Shown here: piece after piece, positions 1-5,724 of the stretch
How positions within the stretch are numbered: position 1 is the first letter of the stretch
Layout of the letters: the number at the start of each line of letters is the position of its first letter
Source: an uncultured Erysipelotrichaceae bacterium
GTDB lineage: Bacteria; Bacillota_I; Bacilli_A; Erysipelotrichales; Erysipelotrichaceae
Reading direction: 5' to 3'
Length of the DNA stretch: 7,014 bases
Assembly (NCBI GenBank): GCA_910586285.1
Contig: CAJUGR010000093.1
Coordinates: forward strand, 1 to 7,014
Notes under the pieces: model-generated
The model's input: only the letters and a program-made list of their open reading frames with translations
What the model was told of the DNA's origin: nothing
Databases searched by the model: none
Translations under genes and position numbers: made by a program

Positions 1-217
1 GTGTACAGGTAATTTGCTCATTAAGACCTGCTTGGGCTACTGCCTGTTTGGCAGTAGCCAAGGGTGATGAACGTAAATCAGAGGCATAGACATGATCACA
101 AATACCGTTTTGAACCAAAGCAATGGCCAACTGCGCATGATCACAGCCGATATCCGCCGCAACACTCCCCGGCTTCACCATCGCATAAAGCGCCAAAAGG
201 CGCTTACTCAGCGCCAT
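1..217 (-). CDS. trmK: tRNA (adenine(22)-N1)-methyltransferase TrmK, N-terminal part (cut by window edge)
   Basis: This enzyme methylates N1 of adenine 22 in tRNA using S-adenosylmethionine. Seventy-two codons are visible, beginning MALSKRLLALYAMVKPGS. Residues 21-28 (ADIGCDHA) are the SAM-binding motif I of the Rossmann-type fold and resemble the ADIGSDHAYLP of the B. subtilis protein as I remember it. D47, at the end of the next strand (VYASDLR), is the expected ribose-binding acid, followed by an AKQAVAQAGL helix as in the family. The ATG is chosen because an in-frame TAA lies only three codons upstream. That ATG shares its A with the sigA stop (TAATG). No good ribosome binding site lies at the proper distance, so translation is probably coupled to sigA. 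The position directly after sigA matches the conserved Bacillota order. The C-terminal part is outside the window. Confidence 0.9.
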   Translation of the reverse strand, partial: MALSKRLLALYAMVKPGSVAADIGCDHAQLAIALVQNGICDHVYASDLRSSPLATAKQAVAQAGLNEQITCT

Positions 218-1443
218 TATGGTTTATCGACAAAATCCTTTAACCGTTTGGATCTTGTCGGATGTTTTAATTTCCGCAATGCTTTTGCTTCGATTTGACG
301 AATTCGCTCTCTGGTGACATTAAATTCTTTCCCCACTTCTTCCAAAGTACGGGTACGACCGTCATATAAACCGAAACGAAGTCGCAATACTTTTTCCTCA
401 CGTTCTGTTAATCCCTGTAAAACATGATTGATTTCATCCTTCAATAATTGATTATTGGCGTATTCATCCGGTGAGAGTGCTTCTTTGTCCTCGATGAAAT
501 CACCCAGGTGAGAATCGTCCTCTTCGCCGATCGGTGTTTCCAACGATACAGGCTCCAATGCAATTTTTTGAATTTCTCGTACCTTTTCCGGCGTGATATT
601 TTCCATGCGCTCCGCAATTTCCTCCGCCGTCGGATCCCGTCCGAGATCCTGTACAAGCTGACGCTGAATCCGTGTTAGTTTATTAATCGTCTCAACCATA
701 TGTACCGGAATTCGAATCGTTCGTGCTTGATCGGCAATCGCCCGCGTAATCGCTTGACGTATCCACCAAGTCGCATAAGTGGAAAACTTGAAACCTTTGG
801 TATAATCAAATTTTTCCACTGCTTTAACCAAGCCCATATTCCCTTCTTGAATCAAGTCAAGGAACAACATCCCCCGACCGACATATTTCTTCGCAATCGA
901 AACAACAAGTCGCAAATTGGCCGCAATCAGTTTGCGCTTAGCCTCTTCATCGCCTTCTTGAATGCGTCGGGCAATTTCAGGTTCATCCTTAGGATCCAAC
1001 AAATCCACCCGACCGATTTCCTTTAAATACATTTTTACCGGATCATTGATCTTGGTATGAGCAGAATTCGCAAAGGATTGCTCCAAAGTTTCGATATCAC
1101 TGGCCAATGTATCGATATGATCCAGATCATCCATTCGATCAAGATCCTGATCATCCACATAATCCAAATCATCATCACCGGATAAATTCTCATCATTTAT
1201 ATTGATTGTTTCCTCATCTTCATCGTTTTTGACTTGGATTCCGCTGTTTTTTAACCACGCCAATAGTGCATCAAACTCACGATCATCCAAATCAAGATGC
1301 TCGCAGGCATCCATCACATCACTCTGATATAAGACATGATGAATACGATATGATTGTGCCAGTTCTTCCTTGATTTCATCCAGTGTTTTATATTCCTGCA
1401 TAAGCGTCTCCTTTTTACTCTTCTTTGCCTGATTCATGCTCAT
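217..1443 (-). CDS. sigA: Primary (housekeeping) RNA polymerase sigma factor SigA/RpoD
   Basis: The protein is the 408-residue sigma-70 factor that directs RNA polymerase to TTGACA/TATAAT promoters. Region 1.1-like sequence occupies about residues 18-72. Region 1.2 starts at NDPVKMYLKEIGR (133-145). Region 2 runs about 172-242, including the core-binding GMLFLDLIQEGNMGL and the -10-recognising YATWWIRQAITRA (223-235). Region 3 is about 251-330, with EPVSLETPIGEEDDSHLGDF. Region 4 is about 342-395, with the helix-turn-helix TLEEVGKEFNVTRERIRQIE. From region 1.2 onward it is very close to B. subtilis SigA. It is longer than that protein (about 371 residues) mainly because residues 73-111 form a highly acidic linker. 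The ATG overlaps the dnaG stop (TAATG) and has GGAGG four bases upstream. A second ATG two codons later has a spacing of ten bases and is an equally plausible start. It belongs to the glyQS-dnaG-sigA-trmK operon. Confidence 0.98.
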   Translation of the reverse strand: MSMNQAKKSKKETLMQEYKTLDEIKEELAQSYRIHHVLYQSDVMDACEHLDLDDREFDALLAWLKNSGIQVKNDEDEETININDENLSGDDDLDYVDDQDLDRMDDLDHIDTLASDIETLEQSFANSAHTKINDPVKMYLKEIGRVDLLDPKDEPEIARRIQEGDEEAKRKLIAANLRLVVSIAKKYVGRGMLFLDLIQEGNMGLVKAVEKFDYTKGFKFSTYATWWIRQAITRAIADQARTIRIPVHMVETINKLTRIQRQLVQDLGRDPTAEEIAERMENITPEKVREIQKIALEPVSLETPIGEEDDSHLGDFIEDKEALSPDEYANNQLLKDEINHVLQGLTEREEKVLRLRFGLYDGRTRTLEEVGKEFNVTRERIRQIEAKALRKLKHPTRSKRLKDFVDKP

Positions 1444-3206
1444 TACTCCTCCCTTGTCATGAACAATTCATTCCGTTTGCGAATAAGTTGAATCCGTTCA
1501 TCGGCGATTTTCGCTTTTTGAATCGGATCGTTCAAAGCGCTCGCCTTTTGAATCAGCGATGCGATTTTTTCATCCAGTAAGCATACTTTCATTTTGATAA
1601 TCGCTTCATGCAATGCCTCTAAATTGACGGTTTCACTCGCCAATTCCCAATCCGCAATGGATAATAACAGATTTTTTACCGGTTCCTCTTGGATCGTGTT
1701 CAGAAAATCTGCGATCTCAATTGTTTTGTGGGTACGATAATAGTCAATCATATGCATGGCCAGCGCATTGCTGGTGGCATCTTCTAACGAGCCGAGTTCA
1801 TCACGAAACACAATGCTGGCACTGCGAGCATTCAACATTTGTGAGAGAATCTCATATTCCGCTGCCTGGACTCCCGATTTGGGATAAACCAAATAGGTAC
1901 GCTTGCGCCGCTGATCATCCGCTTTTTTTACTGACGGAGAAGTTTCCTGTGTCATTCTCATATCAAACCCGGTACATTCCCGCAGTCGGATATAATAGTT
2001 GTTTTTTTCGAAATCATCCTTCAGTTCAGCGATTTCTTGTGCCAACTCCATGGCATATTCCTTTTTTTGCGAATAGTTTTCCAAATCGTAACGACTTAAC
2101 AAATAATCAAAGAGGAAGTCAATCCACGATATGGTTTTATGTAACGTCTTGTGAAGTTCTTCCTTGCCATAAGCATCAATGATTTCATCGGGATCCAACC
2201 CCGTTTTATTGTCCACAATCGTAAACTCAATTTTCCCCTTGGCCGCTTTGCCGAATTTATACGTTGCATTTTTTCCGGCCGTATCACCGTCATAACAGAC
2301 GATAACATCCACACCCAATTTTCCCAACAAAAGCAGCTGTTCTTTGGTACATGCCGTCCCCAACATCGCTACGGCATGCCGCACTTCTACCTTTGCCAAC
2401 GCCAACACATCCATCGCCCCCTCCACCAAATAGACACATTTGGCCTTGCGGGCTTCGCTTCGGGCACGATGATAGTTGAAGATCAAATCACCTTTATGGT
2501 AGATATAGGTTTCCTGGGTATTGATGTATTTTGCCTCTTCATTGTCAAGCAACCGACGGGCAGTAAAGCCAACCGGTTCTCCAATTTCATTATGTATGGG
2601 AATCATAATCCGTTGAGAAAATACATCATTAATTCCCTGAGAATTCATACGTGCCATACCGGCTTCGATAATATGCTCATCCGTATGCTTCTTCGCAGAA
2701 AGAAAGCGATATAAGGCATCGTTGGGAGGGTTAAAGCCCAACGCAAAGCACTCAATCATCGCATCATCGATACCGCGTTGATATAAATAATGCTTCACCT
2801 GTTCGCCATCCGGCGTCTGTAATTCATAATGGGTGTATTCGATCGTATCCTGACAAACCTTGTAGAGCGCAGCCGCATGAGGATCCACAGGCGGACCGGC
2901 GATTTCCAGTGGATGATCCATCGGTACACCGATAATTTCCGCTACTTTGTAAACCGCCTCCACAAAGGAAATTTGTTCGTATTTCTGAACGAAGCTAAAC
3001 ACATTCCCTCCGGTTCCGCATACAAAGCATTTGAATATTTGCTTGTCTTCGGAAATCGACATTGATGGATCGTGATCATCATGAAACGGGCATATCGCAC
3101 TGAAGCTTTTTCCCTTCTTATTGATCGGCAAATAATGAGCGATGACTTCCACAATATTTGCTTTGGATCGGATCTCGTTGATTTCCTGTTCACTCAAACG
3201 GCTCAA
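1443..3206 (-). CDS. dnaG: DNA primase DnaG
   Basis: DnaG makes the RNA primers for the lagging strand and acts with the replicative helicase at the fork. The 587-residue protein has the usual length and three domains. The N-terminal zinc-binding domain has CPFHDDHDPS with C39 and H42, followed by FKCFVCGTGG with C60 and C63. The catalytic core contains the basic EPVGFTARRL (210-219) and KYINTQET (226-233). It also carries the TOPRIM signatures VEGAMD (E262), YDGDTAG (D306, D308) and LDPDE (337-341), which bind metal. The C-terminal helicase-binding part (about 440-587) is helical and, as usual, less conserved. All expected catalytic and zinc residues are present. The start is TTG, supported by AGGAG seven bases upstream. 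An in-frame TAA upstream leaves no ATG or GTG alternative. The gene follows glyQS by 13 bases and its TAA overlaps the sigA ATG by one base. Confidence 0.97.
   Translation of the reverse strand: MSRLSEQEINEIRSKANIVEVIAHYLPINKKGKSFSAICPFHDDHDPSMSISEDKQIFKCFVCGTGGNVFSFVQKYEQISFVEAVYKVAEIIGVPMDHPLEIAGPPVDPHAAALYKVCQDTIEYTHYELQTPDGEQVKHYLYQRGIDDAMIECFALGFNPPNDALYRFLSAKKHTDEHIIEAGMARMNSQGINDVFSQRIMIPIHNEIGEPVGFTARRLLDNEEAKYINTQETYIYHKGDLIFNYHRARSEARKAKCVYLVEGAMDVLALAKVEVRHAVAMLGTACTKEQLLLLGKLGVDVIVCYDGDTAGKNATYKFGKAAKGKIEFTIVDNKTGLDPDEIIDAYGKEELHKTLHKTISWIDFLFDYLLSRYDLENYSQKKEYAMELAQEIAELKDDFEKNNYYIRLRECTGFDMRMTQETSPSVKKADDQRRKRTYLVYPKSGVQAAEYEILSQMLNARSASIVFRDELGSLEDATSNALAMHMIDYYRTHKTIEIADFLNTIQEEPVKNLLLSIADWELASETVNLEALHEAIIKMKVCLLDEKIASLIQKASALNDPIQKAKIADERIQLIRKRNELFMTREE
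1448..1452 (-). promoter_or_regulatory. sigA ribosome binding site inside the end of dnaG
   Basis: The minus strand reads GGGAGGAGTAATGAGCATG across the dnaG/sigA junction. The GGAGG core lies within the last codons of dnaG. It is four bases from the first ATG (1443) and ten from the second (1437), so it does not decide between the two starts, which differ by only two residues. Confidence 0.7.
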
Positions 3207-3213
3207 AAAATCA

Positions 3214-3218
3214 CTCCT
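3214..3218 (-). promoter_or_regulatory. dnaG ribosome binding site that fixes a TTG start
   Basis: The minus strand reads TAACAGGAGTGATTTTTTGAGC. The glyQS stop TAA is followed by AGGAG, a seven-base spacer and TTG. The spacing is optimal, and the N-terminus that results (MSRLSEQEINEIRSKANIVEVI) begins where DnaG proteins normally begin. This supports TTG at 3206 as the start. Confidence 0.8.
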
Positions 3219-3219
3219 G

Positions 3220-4593
3220 TTATAGTTTTATACGCTTTTCAATATATGATACTAAATCATCGATTTTTACCCGCTCCTGGCGCATCGAATCACGTTCACG
3301 CACCGTAACGCAGCCATCCTGTGCAGTTTCAAAATCTACGGTAACGCAATACGGAGTACCGATGGCATCTTGACGACGATATCGTTTTCCGATACTGCCG
3401 GCCTCATCATATTCACAATATCCGATCGGCGCCAACCGCTTGAAAAGCTCCATTGCCGGTTCCTGCAACTTCTTTGATAACGGCATGATACATACTTTAA
3501 TGGGAGCCAAAAAAGGATGTAAACGCAAAACAATGCGTGAATCGTTTTCCAGTTCCTCTTCATCATAAGCATCACATAGGAAAGCCAACATTAGGCGTTC
3601 CACACCGACTGCCGGTTCGATGCAATACGGCAGGTATTTCTCGCCGCTTTCCTGATCAAAATATTCCAGATTCTGTTTGGAGGTATTCTGATGACAAGTC
3701 AAATCATAATCAGTACGATCCGCTATGCCCCATAACTCTCCCCAACCAAACGAGAACCGGTATTCAATATCGCTCGTTCCTTTGGAATAGTGTGATAATT
3801 CCTCTTGAGAATGCTCACGGATGCGCAGATGATCCTTGTTAATACCAAGATTCAGCAGAAACTGCATACAAAATTCTTTATAATATTCATACCATTTTAA
3901 ATCATCACCGGGCTTGGTGAAAAATTCCAATTCCATCTGTTCGAATTCCCGCATGCGGAAGATAAAATTACCGGGAGTGATTTCATTACGAAAACTCTTA
4001 CCGATCTGTCCGATGCCAAAAGGCAGTTTACGTCGTGTCGTACGCTGTACGTTTTTAAAATTGACAAACATTCCCTGCGCTGTTTCAGGACGCAGATAAA
4101 TCGTATTTTTAGCGTCTTCTAAGACACCCTGAAACGTTTTAAACATCAAATTAAACTGTCGGATATCGGTAAAATCATGAGCCCCGCAATCGGGACAAGC
4201 TACATGATGTTCACGGATATAATCCATCATCTGTTCATTGGTCCAACCGCTGGGATTCACTTCATAATGGGAATGCTCCTCAATCAAATGATCAGCACGA
4301 TGGCGGGTATGACATTGCTTACAATCCATCAAAGGATCACTGAACCCTCCGACATGACCGCTGGCAACCCAAACCTGCGGATTCATCAAAATCGCCGATT
4401 GAATACCAACGTTTTGCGGACTCTCCTGAATAAATTTACGCCACCATGCTTTTTTTATATTCTCCTTTAATTCTGCACCTAACGGCCCAAAATCCCACGT
4501 ATTCGCTAATCCGCCATAGATTTCGCTACCCTGATAGACAAATCCGGAGTTTTTCGCATGTGCTACTACGGTTTCAAAACTCTTCTCGTTCAT
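3220..4593 (-). CDS. glyQS: Glycyl-tRNA synthetase, single-chain dimeric type (GlyQS)
   Basis: This class II synthetase charges tRNA-Gly with glycine in the cytoplasm. From the ATG at 4593 it has 457 residues, normal for the archaeal/eukaryotic-like alpha2 type and unlike the two-subunit GlyQ/GlyS. Visible are the N-terminal GSEIYGGLANTWDFGPLG (22-39), motif 2 FRNEITPGNFIFRMREFEQM (201-220), the glycine-pocket region GWGELWGIADRTDYDL (283-298), motif 3 GVERLMLAFLCDAY (330-343) and the C-terminal anticodon-binding domain from about residue 358 (LHPFLAPIKV). Two CxxC pairs (C91/C94, C133/C136) in the insertion before motif 2 could bind zinc. The reading frame stays open to a GTG at 4629, but the shorter form is preferred because MNEKSFETVVAHAKNSGFVYQGS aligns with the start of staphylococcal GlyQS. 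Its ribosome binding site is poor (GAGG only two bases from ATG), so the start is less certain than the gene. It is the first gene of the downstream operon. Confidence 0.96.
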   Translation of the reverse strand: MNEKSFETVVAHAKNSGFVYQGSEIYGGLANTWDFGPLGAELKENIKKAWWRKFIQESPQNVGIQSAILMNPQVWVASGHVGGFSDPLMDCKQCHTRHRADHLIEEHSHYEVNPSGWTNEQMMDYIREHHVACPDCGAHDFTDIRQFNLMFKTFQGVLEDAKNTIYLRPETAQGMFVNFKNVQRTTRRKLPFGIGQIGKSFRNEITPGNFIFRMREFEQMELEFFTKPGDDLKWYEYYKEFCMQFLLNLGINKDHLRIREHSQEELSHYSKGTSDIEYRFSFGWGELWGIADRTDYDLTCHQNTSKQNLEYFDQESGEKYLPYCIEPAVGVERLMLAFLCDAYDEEELENDSRIVLRLHPFLAPIKVCIMPLSKKLQEPAMELFKRLAPIGYCEYDEAGSIGKRYRRQDAIGTPYCVTVDFETAQDGCVTVRERDSMRQERVKIDDLVSYIEKRIKL

Positions 4594-4615
4594 GACCTCT
4601 TTATTGACCCCTTTC

Positions 4616-4637
4616 AAAAAAAATCTCACCTGATGGT
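4616..4637 (-). promoter_or_regulatory. Short hairpin plus U-run in the glyQS leader (possible attenuator)
   Basis: On the minus strand TCACC-ATCA-GGTGA forms a perfect five-base-pair stem with a four-base loop. It is followed by GA and eight T. This is the layout of a weak intrinsic terminator lying between the promoter and the glyQS start. The stem cannot be extended because the flanking bases mismatch. Transcriptional attenuation is therefore possible but not shown. Confidence 0.3.
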
Positions 4638-4691
4638 GACCAAAACCTGTTTCCCTACATACTTAAAAATAGATATAAAAATACACTATAA

Positions 4692-4720
4692 TATATACAC
4701 TTTTTCCATCCGATTGTCAA
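4692..4720 (-). promoter_or_regulatory. Sigma-A promoter of the glyQS-dnaG-sigA-trmK operon
   Basis: The minus strand carries a consensus -35 box TTGACA (4720-4715), a 17-base spacer and a -10 box TATATA (4697-4692) inside an AT-rich stretch. Transcription would start near 4685, giving a leader of about 92 bases before the glyQS ATG. It lies between the terminator of the previous unit and the first gene of the next, where a promoter is expected. Confidence 0.75.
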
Positions 4721-4928
4721 TGAAAATTTTTTTATTTTTGGCAAAAGGCTTTCTTTCCCTTGTTTTTGAGCATATGTTTTGTTTATCGTATTTGATTATA
4801 ATAAGCATCGCAGATACTTACACCGTTTTTATGATTGATTATCATTCTTTTATTCTGTATCTTGAGCAAAAAATTTGAATACCGCTATATCTGCCACATC
4901 CTATTAATCCTGTTTTTCCTCTTTATGC
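4721..4928. other. AT-rich intergenic stretch without a recognisable gene
   Basis: This stretch lies between the terminator after the SUFU gene and the glyQS promoter. I see no gene with a ribosome binding site, no tRNA and no glycine T-box motif (nothing like GGTGGAACCGCG on the minus strand). A minus-strand TATAAT at 4795-4800 lacks a recognisable -35 box at the right distance. The plus-strand word TGATTATCATT at 4836-4846 matches the core of a Fur box, but the flanks do not. Neither is strong enough to call. Confidence 0.5.
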
Positions 4929-4966
4929 AAAAAAGGGTTTTCCTATCCTAAAACGACAGAAAAACC
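4929..4966 (-). terminator. Intrinsic terminator after the SUFU gene
   Basis: The minus strand forms an eight-base-pair stem, GGTTTTTC against GGAAAACC with one U-G pair. The loop has 15 bases, and the 3' side is followed by C and a run of six T. It starts 26 bases after the SUFU gene's TGA. It separates the recO-dehydrogenase-SUFU unit from the glyQS promoter. The opposite strand has no T-run, so it should act on minus-strand transcripts only. Confidence 0.7.
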
Positions 4967-4992
4967 ACTTCACATCATAAACACTTTTACCC

Positions 4993-5664
4993 TCAGAGTC
5001 CATAGTTCTTTCGATCAATCTGAAGTATTGAAGAAACTTCTCCTTGAAACAGCTCCAATAATGCATCAGCGCCATGCACATCCTTATACGCCAACTCTTC
5101 CCTATACAAGGGAATACACTGATAGAAATTGATCTTCTTCTTATTTTGCAAGCGCAGTTCCACTTCGCGATCAAAGCGATCATGTGCTTTCGTCAACATA
5201 ATTGAGCATAACTCTGTATTTGACGCAAAAGATGAATTATGTTCGTCCTTGGAAACCGTATGTCCATATCCAAGCCATGAATTACTTTGAAGCGGTAAAC
5301 GTGCCGAAATTTTCAAATAACGGATCGGCCAATAATCCTCCTCTTGTTGGGATTCGAGCTTCCAATCGGCAGGTAAGTGCATCACCAATTCCGCTCTTTC
5401 CCATTCATATTCTTTACACGATTTCGGTATATTCATACAATAGGCGCCCATCCCCATCGTGATAAGCTGATAATATGGCTGATCCTCCGTAGGTGGAATA
5501 ATCACGATATCCAAATGAATATCGGGTGATACGATCTCATGAAACACCTTCTCGTATGCGCCGAAATGCGCTTCGATAAACGTTTCGTATTCATCCAATT
5601 CTTTTTCACTGTATAAATACATTGGATGCGTTAATTTCCCTTTTATTTTCCGCAACAATCCCAT
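4993..5664 (-). CDS. Suppressor-of-fused (SUFU) domain protein
   Basis: The protein has 223 residues and no signal peptide or membrane segment, so it is probably cytoplasmic. It matches the bacterial SUFU family along most of its length: HLDIVIIPPT (50-59), YYQLITMGMGAYCMNIP (64-80), RAELVMHLPADW (90-101), YWPIRYLKISARLP (111-124), SWLGYGHTV (129-137), and the C-terminal block IPLYREELAYKDVHGADALL (184-203). The molecular function of bacterial SUFU proteins is generally unknown. Some are predicted to be immunity proteins in polymorphic toxin loci, but no toxin gene is visible here. The start at 5664 is chosen over an ATG nine codons upstream because AAGGAAG lies seven bases before it. The gene follows the dehydrogenase by 47 bases with no promoter seen, so it is probably co-transcribed. 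A terminator follows it. The family call is confident; any role is not. Confidence 0.85.
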   Translation of the reverse strand: MGLLRKIKGKLTHPMYLYSEKELDEYETFIEAHFGAYEKVFHEIVSPDIHLDIVIIPPTEDQPYYQLITMGMGAYCMNIPKSCKEYEWERAELVMHLPADWKLESQQEEDYWPIRYLKISARLPLQSNSWLGYGHTVSKDEHNSSFASNTELCSIMLTKAHDRFDREVELRLQNKKKINFYQCIPLYREELAYKDVHGADALLELFQGEVSSILQIDRKNYGL

Positions 5665-5671
5665 AATGACA

Positions 5672-5678
5672 CTTCCTT
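5672..5678 (-). promoter_or_regulatory. Ribosome binding site deciding the SUFU start
   Basis: AAGGAAG on the minus strand is seven bases from the ATG at 5664. The upstream in-frame ATG at 5691 has no comparable purine-rich sequence at a suitable distance, so the shorter protein is favoured. Confidence 0.65.
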
Positions 5679-5704
5679 TGCTTGATTTCATTTAATAGCG
5701 TACA

Positions 5705-5724
5705 CATCTGCTTATCCACAGATG
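5705..5724. repeat. Inverted repeat enclosing a consensus DnaA box
   Basis: CATCTG and CAGATG form a perfect six-base-pair inverted repeat with an eight-base loop, spanning the stop codon of the dehydrogenase gene. The plus strand of the same segment contains TTATCCACA (5712-5720), identical to the consensus DnaA box. No T-run follows, so it is not a terminator. Whether DnaA binds here is unknown; a single box can occur by chance. Confidence 0.45.

Noticed and set aside
1721..2182. Open frame of 153 codons on the plus strand inside dnaG
   Set aside because: It is a shadow of dnaG coding sequence with Trp/His/Cys-rich unstructured composition and no supporting signals.
2151..2714. Open frame of 187 codons on the plus strand inside dnaG
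   Set aside because: It is entirely antisense to the conserved TOPRIM core of dnaG, resembles no known family and has no ribosome binding site.
4594..4629. Twelve-residue N-terminal extension of GlyQS from a GTG at 4629
   Set aside because: The extension (RFFLKGVNKEV) overlaps the U-run of the leader hairpin and has no counterpart in the GlyQS proteins I know. The ATG at 4593 matches the family start better, though its ribosome binding site is poor.
4654..4659. Start-stop minimal frame (ATG TAG) in the glyQS leader, minus strand
   Set aside because: It has no ribosome binding site and is too short to distinguish from chance.
4795..4802. TATAAT boxes on both strands in the intergenic region
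   Set aside because: No recognisable -35 box lies 16-18 bases upstream on either strand, and on the plus strand no gene would be served.
4836..4846. Fur-box-like TGATTATCATT in the intergenic region
   Set aside because: Only the 11-base core matches; the flanks do not complete a 7-1-7 or 19-base Fur site. It lies over 100 bases upstream of the glyQS -35 box, and no iron-related gene is adjacent.
4558..4878. Open frame of 106 codons on the plus strand across the glyQS start and promoter
   Set aside because: It has no ribosome binding site, lies opposite the glyQS start and promoter, and has an AT-rich composition giving Phe/Ile/Leu-rich sequence. The hydrophobic look comes from base composition.
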